From Herbiconiux sp. VKM Ac-1786 (GTDB lineage: Bacteria; Actinomycetota; Actinomycetes; Actinomycetales; Microbacteriaceae), in assembly GCF_015350805.1 (NCBI RefSeq), contig NZ_JADKSG010000001.1, forward strand, positions 868,001 to 932,000: DNA of 64,000 nucleotides. The letters run 5' to 3'. Below, piece after piece: positions 7,322 to 16,833 of this stretch. Made by a program: the position numbers and the translations under genes. Under the pieces are notes generated by a model, which worked only from the letters and a program-made list of their open reading frames with translations, ran no database searches and had not been told where the DNA came from. The first letter of the stretch is position 1, and each line of letters begins with the position of its first letter.

Positions 7322-10300
7322 ATGTCCCCCGCACCGCCCCCGAGCTGGCGTTCGGCCGTCGACGCCCTGTCGCCGGCGGGCCCCGAGCGCGCGTCGGCGA
7401 GCGCACGAACCGCGGCCGCCAGCGGGTCCGGCGGGTCCGGCGGCGAGGGCAGCACGCCGATGGGCCTCCAGTTCGAGGTGCGCGAAGAGGCTCCGCGCGA
7501 CCACGACCGCTGGCGGGGCCCGAGCACCCGCGCGGCGACGGCGGAGGGGGCGGCCGCCGAGGGGGCGCCGCGGCGCCTGGCGGTGCGGCCGGTCATCCGC
7601 TCGGGCTCGGGGTCGTACGTGAAGGCGAACGTCACGTGGGGCTCGTTCACGCACCAGGTCAACCGGCTCGCCCTCGACCCCGCGCACCACCGCTGGTTCG
7701 CACAGTTCGCCGCGCTGCACCGGGCCACCCGCCCCGCGCACGTGGTGCCCGAGACCGACTGGCTCACGCTCGACGACTTCCTCAGCCCGCTGCTCTGGCA
7801 GCTGCTGGCCGAGGCGCGCAGGCTCGGCATCGCCCTCGTCAGCTCGGCGAAGAGCGGCACGGTGCAGCTGAGCGGATGCGCGTCCGTCTCCTTCGACGCC
7901 CGCCAGCGCTCGGGCGACCTCCGCCTGACCCCGCTCGTCGCGTTCACCGAGACGCCACCCGGCGGCGACGACCCCGAACCCGAACCCGACCCCGACAACA
8001 TCGAAGGAGATGCAGACACCGACGGCCGCCACCCCGCCCAGCACGCCGGCGCGATCGGCGACCACGGCATCTACGCCTACGACCTGAGCAGCGCCAAGCG
8101 GCCGCGGGTCGTGCTGGCGCCGTCCGCGCATCCGCTCAGCACGGAGGAGCAGCGCGCCCTCGGCCGGCCCGCCATCACCGTGCCGGCCGCCGACACCGCG
8201 CAGTTCTTCGAGGAGTACTACCCGGCGCTGCGCCGCGGCATCCTGCTGGCGAGCAGCGACGGGAGCGTCGAGCTGCCGACGGTGCCGCCGCCGACCCTGG
8301 TGCTGACGGCGCGGTTCCTCGCCGACGACGTGCTGACGCTCGACTGGGAGTGGGCGGGCCTCCGCGACCCCGCGTCCGAGTCGCGCACCCGCGACACCGC
8401 TCGGGAGCAGCTCGACACGGTGCTGCGGCGCTTCCCGGCCGCGGCGGTCGAGATCGACGCCGACGCCGCGCCGGTCACGCTTGACGGCGTCACCGCGGCC
8501 GCGTTCGCCGAGAAGGCGCTGCCGGCGCTCGATGCGCTGGCGAACATCCGCGTCGACGTGATCGGGCCGCGGCCCGCCTACCGCGAGCTGATCGGCCACC
8601 CCGACATCAGCATCACCCACGTCGAGACGCTGAAGCGCGACTGGTTCGACCTCGGCATCGTGATCAACATCGGCGGCTACCGCGTACCGTTCGGCCCGCT
8701 GTTCAAGGCGCTCGCCAAGGGGCGCACGCGGCTGCTGATGGTCGACAAGACGTACCTGTCGCTCGAGCATCCGGCGTTCGACCGCCTGCGCGAGCTGCTC
8801 GAGGAGTCCACGACGCTCGACGAGTGGGAGACCGGCCTGCGAGTCAGCCGCCACCAGGCCGCCCGCTTCGCCGAGTTCGACGACACGGCCGACGAGAGCC
8901 CCGACGCCCTCGCCTGGCGGCAGGCGGTGCGTGCGGCGCAGCAGCTGGCCCAGGCGACGGATGCTCCGGTGCCACCCACCCCGCTGCCCGCCACCGTCTC
9001 GGCCACCCTCCGCCCCTACCAGAAGGCGGGGTTCGACTGGCTGGCGTTCCTCCACCGCAACCGGCTCGGCGGCATCCTGGCCGACGACATGGGCCTGGGC
9101 AAGACGCTGCAGACCCTGGCGCTGATCGCCCACGCCCGCGAGCACCCGCCCGAGCCCGCCGCCGCGCATCCGCCGCCCTTCCTCGTCGTGGCGCCGACCT
9201 CGGTCGTCGGCACCTGGCAGGCCGAGGCCGCCCACTTCACCCCCGCACTCACCGTGCGCGCCGTCACCGCCACCCAGGGCAGCCGCTCCGCCCTGGCCGA
9301 CGCCAGCGCCGGGGCCGACGTCGTGGTCACGAGCTACGCCCTGTTCCGCCTCGACGCCGCCCACTACCGCGCGCTCGACTGGGCCGGGCTCGTGCTGGAC
9401 GAGGCCCAGTTCGTGAAGAACCACCTCTCGAAGGCGCACGAGGCGGCCCGCGAGCTCGACGTACCGTTCCGCCTCGCCATCACCGGAACGCCGCTCGAGA
9501 ACAACCTGCTCGAGCTCTGGGCGCTGCTCGACATCGTGGCGCCGGGGCTGTTCCCGTCGGCACGGCTGTTCGCCGAGAAGTTCCAGCGCCCGATCGAGCG
9601 GGGCATCGACCCGCGGGCGCTCGCGACGCTGCGGCAGCGCATCCGCCCGGTGCTGCTGCGCCGCACCAAAGACGCCGTCGCCCCCGAACTTCCGGCGAAG
9701 CAGGAGCAGGTGCTGCCGGTCGAGCTCTCCCCCGCGCACCGGCACCTCTACGACACCGTGCTGCAGCGCGAGCGGCAGAAGCTGTTCGGCCTGCTCGACG
9801 ACCTCGACCGCAACCGCTTCATCGTCTTCCGCTCGCTGACACTGCTCAGGATGCTCAGCCTCGACGCCTCGCTCATCGACGACGCCCACGGGTCCATCCC
9901 CTCGTCCAAGCTCGACGTGCTGATCGAGCAGCTCGGCGAGGTGATCGGCGAGGGCCACCGCTCGCTCGTGTTCAGCCAGTTCACGAGCTACCTGGCGAAG
10001 GTCGCTGCCCGGCTCGACGCGGAGGGCATCGCCTACGAGTACCTCGACGGCTCGACGCGGCGGCGGCCCGAGGTGGTGCAGCGGTTCCGGGAGGGCACGG
10101 CGCCGGTGTTCCTGATCAGCCTCAAGGCCGGCGGCTTCGGGCTCACGCTGACCGAGGCCGACTACGTCTACCTGCTCGACCCGTGGTGGAACCCGGCGTC
10201 GGAGTCGCAGGCGATCGACCGCACGCACCGCATCGGGCAGGAGCATCCGGTGAACGTGTACCGGCTGGTCGCGACCGACACCATCGAGGAGAAGGTCATG

Positions 10301-10405
10301 GCCCTGAAGGAGCACAAGGCCGAGCTCTTCGACGCGGTGCTCGACGACGACGCGCTGTTCTCGCGGTCGCTCACGGCCGACGACCTGCGGGCGCTGCTGT
10401 CCTGA
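7322..10405 (+). CDS. Snf2/Rad54-family DEAD-like ATPase
   Basis: This 1027-residue protein is an Snf2-type DNA-dependent ATPase. The helicase core fills the C-terminal half: Walker A DDMGLGKT near residue 588, Ia LVVAPTSVVGTW, Walker B LDEAQF near 693, motif III ITGTPLENN, motif IV LVFSQFTSYL, motif V GGFGLTLTEAD and motif VI QAIDRTHRIGQ near 963. The N-terminal half has no SWIM zinc finger, unlike many bacterial Snf2 proteins; it starts with a Ser/Gly-rich stretch and then an unrecognised mixed domain. Such enzymes remodel protein-DNA or RNA polymerase complexes; the target is unknown. A -10-like CACGAT lies 6 nt before the ATG, so it may be leaderless. It stands alone. Confidence 0.9.
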   Translation: MSPAPPPSWRSAVDALSPAGPERASASARTAAASGSGGSGGEGSTPMGLQFEVREEAPRDHDRWRGPSTRAATAEGAAAEGAPRRLAVRPVIRSGSGSYVKANVTWGSFTHQVNRLALDPAHHRWFAQFAALHRATRPAHVVPETDWLTLDDFLSPLLWQLLAEARRLGIALVSSAKSGTVQLSGCASVSFDARQRSGDLRLTPLVAFTETPPGGDDPEPEPDPDNIEGDADTDGRHPAQHAGAIGDHGIYAYDLSSAKRPRVVLAPSAHPLSTEEQRALGRPAITVPAADTAQFFEEYYPALRRGILLASSDGSVELPTVPPPTLVLTARFLADDVLTLDWEWAGLRDPASESRTRDTAREQLDTVLRRFPAAAVEIDADAAPVTLDGVTAAAFAEKALPALDALANIRVDVIGPRPAYRELIGHPDISITHVETLKRDWFDLGIVINIGGYRVPFGPLFKALAKGRTRLLMVDKTYLSLEHPAFDRLRELLEESTTLDEWETGLRVSRHQAARFAEFDDTADESPDALAWRQAVRAAQQLAQATDAPVPPTPLPATVSATLRPYQKAGFDWLAFLHRNRLGGILADDMGLGKTLQTLALIAHAREHPPEPAAAHPPPFLVVAPTSVVGTWQAEAAHFTPALTVRAVTATQGSRSALADASAGADVVVTSYALFRLDAAHYRALDWAGLVLDEAQFVKNHLSKAHEAARELDVPFRLAITGTPLENNLLELWALLDIVAPGLFPSARLFAEKFQRPIERGIDPRALATLRQRIRPVLLRRTKDAVAPELPAKQEQVLPVELSPAHRHLYDTVLQRERQKLFGLLDDLDRNRFIVFRSLTLLRMLSLDASLIDDAHGSIPSSKLDVLIEQLGEVIGEGHRSLVFSQFTSYLAKVAARLDAEGIAYEYLDGSTRRRPEVVQRFREGTAPVFLISLKAGGFGLTLTEADYVYLLDPWWNPASESQAIDRTHRIGQEHPVNVYRLVATDTIEEKVMALKEHKAELFDAVLDDDALFSRSLTADDLRALLS

Positions 10406-10444
10406 CGGCCGGCGCCAGCCGGGCGCCCGCGCCCACGGGCTCCG

Positions 10445-10852
10445 CTAGCCCAGCGCGCCCACCCGCTCGATCAGCTGCTGGATGAACGGGATCAGGTCCT
10501 GCACCTGCCCCACGCTCGACATCCCCGTCGCCACGAGCGGCCACACCGAGCCGATCAGCGTGGCGACAACGGCGGCGACCGCGGCCACCCACGACAGGGC
10601 CCCGTTCCGCGACACGAACGCGAGCGCCAGGAACCCGAGCGCGACGATCGAGCAGATCACGATCGACGCGGCGATGGCGCCGACCGGCACGTCGAGCGCT
10701 CCGACGGTGGTGGCGTCGGCGCCCGCGATCAGGCCGAGCACCGGCAGCATCACGCCGACGACCGTCAGCAGGCAGACGACGACCCCGGTGACGACGGCGG
10801 CCCAGACGGCACGCGGGCGGCGGCGGGTGGGGGTGCGGCTGAACGATCGCAT
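10445..10852 (-). CDS. small membrane protein of unknown function
   Basis: The 135-residue protein has a basic N-terminus (residues 1-15, Arg-rich) and three hydrophobic segments (about 17-42, 52-78 and 83-107), then a short amphipathic C-terminus (VGQVQDLIPFIQQLIERVGAL). AGGAG lies 4 nt before the ATG. No family was recognised. It follows alanine dehydrogenase on the same strand after 149 bp, so a shared transcript is possible but not shown. Confidence 0.65.
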   Translation of the reverse strand: MRSFSRTPTRRRPRAVWAAVVTGVVVCLLTVVGVMLPVLGLIAGADATTVGALDVPVGAIAASIVICSIVALGFLALAFVSRNGALSWVAAVAAVVATLIGSVWPLVATGMSSVGQVQDLIPFIQQLIERVGALG

Positions 10853-11001
10853 GAGGCTCCTCGGATGGCGGCGGCACCGCGCACGCCCTCCGAGCCCACG
10901 CGGTTCACTGAGAAGACGGCCCGGCCCCGCGCTTCGTCACGAACGCCCCGCCGCCCCGTCGCTCAGCGGCTCCGCCCGCCGCCCGGCGCGGACAACGCCG
11001 G

Positions 11002-12159
11002 TCAGGCCGAGGCGGGCGAAGCCCCCGCCGCCGCGCCAGCGGGCTCCGCAGCCAGCGCCGACGCGAGCGACGTGTACCCGAAGTGCGGGAACGCCGCCGC
11101 CGTCGGCTCGTGCGTCAGCCGCCCGTCCACGGTCGACACCGCCGCCGCGAGCGCGGCGTCCCGCTCCACGGCGTCCCGCCACCCGCGATCGGCCAGCCGC
11201 ACCACGTACGGCAGCGTCGCGTTCGTCAGCGCCGCCGTCGACGTGGCCGGCACCGCACCGGGCATGTTGGCCACGCAGTAGAAGATCGTCTCCTCGACCG
11301 GGTAGGTCGGCTCGTCGTGGGTGGTCGGCCGCGAGTCCTCGAAGCAGCCGCCCTGGTCGATGGCGATGTCCACCAGCACCGAGCCGCGTTTCATCCGCGA
11401 CACGAGCTCGTGCGAGACGAGCTTCGGCGCCGCGGCACCGGGCACGAGCACCGCGCCGATCACGAGATCGGCCTCCAGCACGCTGCGCTCGACCTCGAAC
11501 GCGTTCGACACCACGGTCTTCACGCGCCCGGAGAACACCTCGTCGATGTGCCGCAGCCGCGGGATGGACAGGTCGAGCACCGTCACGTCCGCCCCCGCCG
11601 CGACGGCCTGCTGCACGGCGTTCTCGCCAGCCTGCCCGCCGCCGATCACCGTGACCTTCGCCGGCCGCACCCCGGGCACGCCGCCTAGCAGCACTCCGCG
11701 ACCGCCCTTGGACCCCATCAGGTGGTAGCTGCCGACCATCACCGAGAGGCGTCCGGCGACCTCGCTCATGGGGGCGAGCAGCGGCAGCGATCCGTCGGCG
11801 AGCTGCACGGTCTCGTAGGCGATCGAGGTCGCCCGAGACGCGATCAGCGCGGCCACGAGCGGTGCTGCGGCGGCCAGGTGCAGGTAGGTGAAGATGAGCT
11901 GGCCCGCGCGCATCCGCTCGTATTCGGGCTCGATCGGCTCTTTCACCTTCACGATCATCTCGGCGGCCCAGACGGCGTCGACATCGACGACGGATGCTCC
12001 CGCCGCCGCATACTCCTCGTCGACGATCGCCGAGCCGACGCCGGCCCCGGTCTCGACGAGCACCGTGTGCCCGTGCTTGACCAGCTCGAACACCCCCGAC
12101 GGCGTCATCGCCACCCGGAACTCGTTGTTCTTGATCTCTTTCGGCACCCCGATGATCAC
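11002..12159 (-). CDS. ald: alanine dehydrogenase
   Basis: This 385-residue enzyme oxidises L-alanine to pyruvate and ammonia with NAD+. It begins [18 protein letters not shown], the family signature, and has the substrate-site region KVKEP (71-75), the conserved His in TYLHL (about 94), a Rossmann loop GGGQAG (173-178) and DIAIDQGG near residue 265. The start is GTG with AAGGAG 6 nt upstream. It is divergent from an Lrp-type gene whose product probably controls it, and a promoter GTGACA-N18-GATAAT faces it. The C-terminal 20 residues are an Ala/Gly-rich tail longer than usual. It allows alanine use as carbon and nitrogen source. Confidence 0.95.
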   Translation of the reverse strand: MIIGVPKEIKNNEFRVAMTPSGVFELVKHGHTVLVETGAGVGSAIVDEEYAAAGASVVDVDAVWAAEMIVKVKEPIEPEYERMRAGQLIFTYLHLAAAAPLVAALIASRATSIAYETVQLADGSLPLLAPMSEVAGRLSVMVGSYHLMGSKGGRGVLLGGVPGVRPAKVTVIGGGQAGENAVQQAVAAGADVTVLDLSIPRLRHIDEVFSGRVKTVVSNAFEVERSVLEADLVIGAVLVPGAAAPKLVSHELVSRMKRGSVLVDIAIDQGGCFEDSRPTTHDEPTYPVEETIFYCVANMPGAVPATSTAALTNATLPYVVRLADRGWRDAVERDAALAAAVSTVDGRLTHEPTAAAFPHFGYTSLASALAAEPAGAAAGASPASA

Positions 12160-12208
12160 GGTGGGCTCCTTCGCTCGTCGTCGACCGTCGCGTTCGCGAT
12201 CTGGCTCG

Positions 12209-12258
12209 ATTATCGGGCGATCGGATGCTCGTTGTCACCGATCCCGAATATCATTCGG
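12209..12258. promoter_or_regulatory. divergent ald/lrp control region with Lrp-like operator
   Basis: On the minus strand, GTGACA (12238-12233) and GATAAT (12214-12209) are 18 bp apart and would drive ald. The perfect inverted repeat CCGAAT-ATC-ATTCGG (12244-12258) lies just upstream of that -35, near -49 from the expected start. It also covers TATCAT (12249-12254), a -10-like box for the regulator gene. This layout suits activation of ald and self-repression by the Lrp protein. Confidence 0.5.
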
Positions 12259-12301
12259 TCGAGGCGGCAGTTCTAGCCGCGTAGTTCGGAGGACGAGGGT
12301 G

Positions 12302-12814
12302 ATGGCGCGCACCGACGGAACAGCCGTGATCGACGACATCGACGAGCGGATCGTCTGGGAGCTCTGCCGCGAGGCCCGGCTGCCGAACAAGGAGCTGGCG
12401 GAGCGCGTGGGCGTCGCGCCGTCGACGTGTCTCGTGCGGGTGCGGGCGCTGCACGCGAGCGGGGTGCTTCGGTCGTTCCATGCGCAGCCCGACTGGGCGT
12501 CGCTCGGGCTGCCGATCGAGGCGATCGTGCAGGTGCGGCTGAAGGCGCAGGCGCGGGCCGAGATCCGCAGCTACGCGCAGCGCGTGATCACGCTGCCGAA
12601 CGTGCTGAACGTGTTCTTCCTCGGCGGGGCCGACGACTTCCTGATCCACGTGGCCTGCACCTCGACCGGGCAGCTGCGCGACTTCGTGGCCACCGAGCTC
12701 AGCATGGACAACTCGGTCGCCTCGACGCAGACCAACATCGTGTTCGACCACCTGATCGGGGTGCAGCACATGCAGCAGGGCAGCTCGTGGAGCGAGGTGC
12801 GCGAGGCGCTGTAG
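12302..12814 (+). CDS. Lrp/AsnC-family transcriptional regulator
   Basis: This 170-residue protein has an N-terminal winged helix-turn-helix (about 8-68, with LPNKELAERVGVAPSTC as the recognition region) and a C-terminal RAM (ligand-binding) domain starting near IEAIVQVRLK. The ATG at 12302 has GGAGGACGAG upstream; the frame is open further 5' but that part lies over ald. It is divergent from alanine dehydrogenase, the arrangement known for AldR in mycobacteria, so it is likely an alanine-responsive activator of ald. Confidence 0.9.
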   Translation: MARTDGTAVIDDIDERIVWELCREARLPNKELAERVGVAPSTCLVRVRALHASGVLRSFHAQPDWASLGLPIEAIVQVRLKAQARAEIRSYAQRVITLPNVLNVFFLGGADDFLIHVACTSTGQLRDFVATELSMDNSVASTQTNIVFDHLIGVQHMQQGSSWSEVREAL

Positions 12815-12864
12815 GCCGGGCGACACCGGCCAGAAGAGGGCCGAGCGGCCGGGCGGGCGCCGGG

Positions 12865-13371
12865 CTACTCCTCGTCCCAGAACCCCACGTGCACCGCGGT
12901 GGCTTCGGGCAGCGCGACCGGCCCGACCACCTCGACGTCACGCCCGCCCCGCGCGAGCACCTCGCGCGACGGCAGCGCCAGCGTCGGCACGCCCTCCTGG
13001 GCGTCGACGAGATCGCGCAGCGCCTCCTCCGAGAGCGCGAACACCACCCGCGGGATGTCGGCCCAGTAGATCGCGCCGGTGCACATCGCGCAGGGCTCGG
13101 TGCTCGTGTACAGCGTGGAGGCGGCGAGCTCGTCGCGCTCGAGCTGCTGCCCCGAGTCGCGCACGAGGTTGGTCTCGGCGTGGCCGATGGGGTCGTGCCC
13201 CGTGTTGACGGTGTTCATCGCCTCGATGGTGCGTCCGTCGGCGGTCACGAGGAGGGCGCCGAAGGGGTGGTCGCCACGATCGCGGGCGGCGGCCGCCAGG
13301 GCGACGGCGCGCTCGAGGTGCGCGAGATCGGCGGGGGCGAGGTCGGTGGGCGCGAGCGGCGGCACGGTCAT
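12865..13371 (-). CDS. nucleoside/cytidine deaminase-family protein
   Basis: The 168-residue protein has the zinc-dependent deaminase motifs HAE (64-66) and PCAMC (93-97), with the FGALLV strand before them. This puts it in the CMP/dCMP or guanine-deaminase-like group, which acts on small bases or nucleosides rather than tRNA. I chose the ATG at 13371 over that at 13389 because CAGGCT is placed 6 nt upstream, as at other leaderless genes in the window. The C-terminus ends in an acidic FWDEE. The substrate cannot be decided; guanine or isocytosine is possible. Confidence 0.82.
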   Translation of the reverse strand: MTVPPLAPTDLAPADLAHLERAVALAAAARDRGDHPFGALLVTADGRTIEAMNTVNTGHDPIGHAETNLVRDSGQQLERDELAASTLYTSTEPCAMCTGAIYWADIPRVVFALSEEALRDLVDAQEGVPTLALPSREVLARGGRDVEVVGPVALPEATAVHVGFWDEE

Positions 13372-13440
13372 CCGCCCAGCCTGGCACACGCCACGCGGCT
13401 GCCGCCGCTGTCACGGGCTCGGCGGCCGCCGTGCGTGCGG

Positions 13441-14661
13441 CTACGCCTCGACCGGGACGTGCTCGTCGTCAGGCGGGAGCGGGGCACCACCACGCGAGCG
13501 GCGGCGCAGCGTCAGGCCGATCAGCGGGTACAGCAGCACCGAGATCATCCCGGCGCCGACGAGCGCCGCCGCCGTGCCCGGCAGGATGGCCTGGCGGTCG
13601 AGCGCGATGCCCGTGACCGCCACGATGATCGGCAGCCCGGTCGCGCCGAAGAGGCCGAGGGCGGCCCGGTCGCGCCGTGACGACCCGGCGGGCGCCGCGA
13701 GCAGGCTCGGCAGCCCGCGCACGAGCAGCAGCAGCACCGCGAACACCGGCAGCAGCACGAGCGCCGCCGGGTCGGCGAGGAGGGCGCCGAGGTCGAAGGT
13801 GATGCCCGTGTAGATGAAGAACACCGGCACGAGGAAGCCGAAGGCGACCGCCTCGAGCTTCGCGTCGACGAGCTCGAGGTCGGGCTTGTTGACGCCCGAG
13901 AGCAGCACGCGGCAGATCACCCCGGCCGCGAAGGCGCCGAGCAGCATGTCGAGCCCGAGGATGACGCTGAGCACCACGAGCGCCGCGATGGCGAGCAGCA
14001 CGAGGCGCACCGCGAACTGTCCGCTGGTGTGCAGGGTGGCCGTCACGATGCGGTGGAGGCCGGTGCGCGGTCCGCGCGAGGCGGCCAGGATGCCCAGCAG
14101 CGCGACGGCCGTGAACCCGATCAGCACGACGGCCGAGATGCCGGGCGAGCGGCCGCTCAGGAAGAGCGAGATGGCGATCAGCGGGCCGAACTCCCCCACG
14201 GCGCCGACCGCGGTGACCGCGCGGCCGAACGGGGTGGACAGTTCCCCGGCATCGCGGAGCATCGGCATGATCGTGCCGAGCGCGGTGGACGTCAGGGCGA
14301 CCCCGATGAACACCGCGGCCTCGAGGTCGGGCGCGATCAGGTAGCCGACCGCGATCGCGGCCACGAGCGAGATGCCCCAGCCGAGCCCGGCGCGGGCGAT
14401 CGGGCGCCCGGCTATGGCCGCGAAGTCGATCTCGCGGCCCGCCATGAAGAACAGCAGCGCGAGGCCGAACTCGGCGATCGCGCCCGAGAAGGGGCTCGGC
14501 CCGAGCCAGCCGAGCACGCTCGGACCCACCAGCACGCCGAGCAGGATCTCGAACACCACGAGCGGCACGCGGGCCACCCGGCCCACGGCCGCGGCGATCA
14601 GCGGAGCCGCCACGGCGAGCGCCGCGATCAGCACGATGCCGACCGGATCAGCCTGGTCCAT
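13441..14661 (-). CDS. CPA2-type cation:proton antiporter
   Basis: This 406-residue membrane protein has about 12 hydrophobic segments and the pattern of the Kef/NapA-type sodium/hydrogen exchanger domain, with VVFEILLGVLVGPSVLGWLG early and ALTSTALGTIMPMLRDAGE in the middle. It probably exchanges Na+ or K+ for H+ across the cytoplasmic membrane. It ends in a short hydrophilic tail and has no C-terminal TrkA-N (RCK) domain, so it is not a full KefB/C. It lies 100 bp downstream of prpC but is likely a separate unit. Confidence 0.88.
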   Translation of the reverse strand: MDQADPVGIVLIAALAVAAPLIAAAVGRVARVPLVVFEILLGVLVGPSVLGWLGPSPFSGAIAEFGLALLFFMAGREIDFAAIAGRPIARAGLGWGISLVAAIAVGYLIAPDLEAAVFIGVALTSTALGTIMPMLRDAGELSTPFGRAVTAVGAVGEFGPLIAISLFLSGRSPGISAVVLIGFTAVALLGILAASRGPRTGLHRIVTATLHTSGQFAVRLVLLAIAALVVLSVILGLDMLLGAFAAGVICRVLLSGVNKPDLELVDAKLEAVAFGFLVPVFFIYTGITFDLGALLADPAALVLLPVFAVLLLLVRGLPSLLAAPAGSSRRDRAALGLFGATGLPIIVAVTGIALDRQAILPGTAAALVGAGMISVLLYPLIGLTLRRRSRGGAPLPPDDEHVPVEA

Positions 14662-14761
14662 CCCCTACCCCGCCTTCGTCAGCACCATCCTGGCGCACGA
14701 CGGCCCGGCGAGGCGACCGGCGGAGCCGGCGGGGCGACCGGCCGAGCCGCGCGCGCAGCGC

Positions 14762-15883
14762 TCAGTCGGTCGGCAGGTGCCGCTCGTCGACCCCGTCGTA
14801 CGCCGACAGCGGCCGGATCAGCGCGTTCGACGCCAGCTGCTCCCGGATGTGCGCCGTCCACCCCACGATCCGCGACGCCACGAACAGCGGAGTGAACATC
14901 TCGGTGTCGAAACCCATCAGGTGGTACGCCGGCCCCGACGGGTAGTCGAGGTTGGGCTTGATGTTCTTCCGGGACTGCATCGCCTCGTCGAGGGCCACGT
15001 ACAGGTCGAGCAGATCGGGCCGGTCGTACTCGGCCACGAGCGTGTCGAGCGAGGCCTTCATCGTCGGCACCCGCGAGTCGCCGTTCTTGTACACCCGGTG
15101 CCCGAAGCCCATGATCTTTCGCTTGGCCGCCAGCGCCTCGTCGAGCCACGCCTCGGCCGCGGAGGCCGAGCCGATCTCGTCGAACACGTGCATCACGGCC
15201 TCGTTGGCGCCGCCGTGCAGCGGGCCCTTCAGCGCGCCGATCCCGGCGACGACTGCCGAGTACAGGTCGCTGAGCGTCGAGGTGACGACCCGCGCGGTGA
15301 ACGTCGAGGCGTTGAACGAGTGCTCCGCGTACAGGATCATCGACACGTCGAACGCCTTCACGACCACGTCGGAGGGCACCGAACCGAAGGTCATCCGCAG
15401 GAAGTTCGCCGAGTATCCGAGCGACTCGTCGGGCTCCACCAGCTCCTGCCCGCGGCGGCGGCGCTGGTCGTAGGCGACGATCGCGGGCAGCGCGGCGAGC
15501 AGGTGCACGGCCTTGCCGAGCGTCCCCTCCTCCGACGAGTCGTCCCACGAGGGGTCGAGCGCGCCGATCACGCTGACGGCCGTCCGCACGACGTCCATCG
15601 GATGCGCGGTCAGCGGCAGCTCGTCGATCACCCGCTTCACGGCCGGATCCAGGGCGCGCTGCGACCGCTCGGCCCGCTCGAAGGCCTCGAGCTCGGGCGC
15701 CGACGGCAGCTCACCGTTCCAGAGCAGGTACGCGACCTGCTCGAACGAGCACGACGCGGCCAGCTCCTGCACCGGATACCCCCGGTACAGCAGCGAGTTC
15801 GTCTCGGGGTTCACCTTCGACACGGCCGTGTAGTCGACGACGACGCCGGCCAGGCCCTTCTTGATCTCCTGCGGTTCGGTCAT
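14762..15883 (-). CDS. prpC: 2-methylcitrate synthase / citrate synthase
   Basis: The 373-residue enzyme condenses propionyl-CoA with oxaloacetate to 2-methylcitrate, the first step of the 2-methylcitrate cycle. Citrate synthase active-site elements are visible: AEHSFN (H188), GPLHGGANE (H223), GFGHRVYK (H262) and NLDYPSG (D313). The short length and the start GLAGVVVDYTAVSKV fit the PrpC subgroup. AAGGAG precedes the ATG by 8 nt. It is the third enzyme gene of the prpDBC operon, 44 bp after prpB. Confidence 0.93.
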   Translation of the reverse strand: MTEPQEIKKGLAGVVVDYTAVSKVNPETNSLLYRGYPVQELAASCSFEQVAYLLWNGELPSAPELEAFERAERSQRALDPAVKRVIDELPLTAHPMDVVRTAVSVIGALDPSWDDSSEEGTLGKAVHLLAALPAIVAYDQRRRRGQELVEPDESLGYSANFLRMTFGSVPSDVVVKAFDVSMILYAEHSFNASTFTARVVTSTLSDLYSAVVAGIGALKGPLHGGANEAVMHVFDEIGSASAAEAWLDEALAAKRKIMGFGHRVYKNGDSRVPTMKASLDTLVAEYDRPDLLDLYVALDEAMQSRKNIKPNLDYPSGPAYHLMGFDTEMFTPLFVASRIVGWTAHIREQLASNALIRPLSAYDGVDERHLPTD

Positions 15884-15927
15884 GTCAGCACTCCTTCGTG
15901 AACAACGTGGGCCGGCCGGTGAGGTGC

Positions 15928-16833
15928 TCAGCGAGCATCCGGAACCTCGAAATCGAACACCGAGGAGTCGAACGCGTTGTAGGCCGCGTAGTCGAGCAGT
16001 TCGTAGAGTCTGGCACGCGTCTGCATCGTGGCGACCTCCCTCTTCAGTGAACCTTCGGCGACGAGTGCGTCGAGCCCGCGCTCGGCCGCGCCCATCGCGA
16101 TGCGCAGCAGCGAGACCGGGTAGATCACGAGGTTGGCGCCCGCCGACTCGAGTTCGGAGACGCTGAACAGCTCGCTCTTGCCGAACTCGGTCATGTTCGC
16201 GAGCATCGGCACGTCGATCGCGGCGCGCATGGCCTCGAACTCCGACAGGTCGGCCATCGCCTCGGGGAAGATGGCGTCGGCACCCGCGTCGACGAGCTGC
16301 TTGGCGCGGTCGATCGCGGCGCCGAGGCCGTCGACGGCGCGGATGTCGGTGCGCGCCATGATCAGCAGGTTCGGGTCGCGGCGCGCGTCGGCGGCGGCCC
16401 GGATGCGCTTGACCGCCGTGTCGGCGTCGACCACCGCCTTGCCGTCGAGGTGACCGCAGCGCTTGGGGTTGACCTGGTCCTCGATGTGCAGGCCGGAGAC
16501 GCCGGCGTCCTCGAGCGTCTGCACCGTGCGGGCCACGTTCATCGGCTCGCCGAAGCCCGTGTCGGCGTCGATCAGGGTGGGCAGGTTCGTCATGCGCGAG
16601 ATCTGGCCGCCGCGGGTGGCCACCTCGGTGAGCGTGGTGAGTCCGATGTCGGGGAAGCCGAGGTCGGCGGCGATGACGGCGCCCGAGATGTAGACGCCGT
16701 CGAAGCCCTTCTCCTCGATCAGGCGGGCGCTCAGCGGGTTGAAGGCGCCGGGCATCCGGAGCAGTCGGCCGGAGCTCAGGGCCGAGCGGAAGGCGGCGCG
16801 CTTCTCGTGCGCCGGAATCGTGGAGTACAGCAT
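15928..16833 (-). CDS. prpB: 2-methylisocitrate lyase
   Basis: This 301-residue enzyme cleaves 2-methylisocitrate to pyruvate and succinate, the last step of the cycle. It belongs to the PEP mutase/isocitrate lyase superfamily and shows DADTGFG (Mg binding, 90-96) and the catalytic loop KRCGH (124-128). The ATG at 16833 overlaps the prpD stop by one base (TGATG), which shows translational coupling. The frame is open far upstream over prpD; the chosen start matches the family N-terminus. Confidence 0.94.
   Translation of the reverse strand: MLYSTIPAHEKRAAFRSALSSGRLLRMPGAFNPLSARLIEEKGFDGVYISGAVIAADLGFPDIGLTTLTEVATRGGQISRMTNLPTLIDADTGFGEPMNVARTVQTLEDAGVSGLHIEDQVNPKRCGHLDGKAVVDADTAVKRIRAAADARRDPNLLIMARTDIRAVDGLGAAIDRAKQLVDAGADAIFPEAMADLSEFEAMRAAIDVPMLANMTEFGKSELFSVSELESAGANLVIYPVSLLRIAMGAAERGLDALVAEGSLKREVATMQTRARLYELLDYAAYNAFDSSVFDFEVPDAR

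Noticed and set aside
7274-10315. 1013-residue open frame on the minus strand opposite the Snf2 gene
   Set aside because: It is a shadow of the high-GC Snf2 gene; its translation is Arg/Gly/Glu/His-rich low complexity with no domain.
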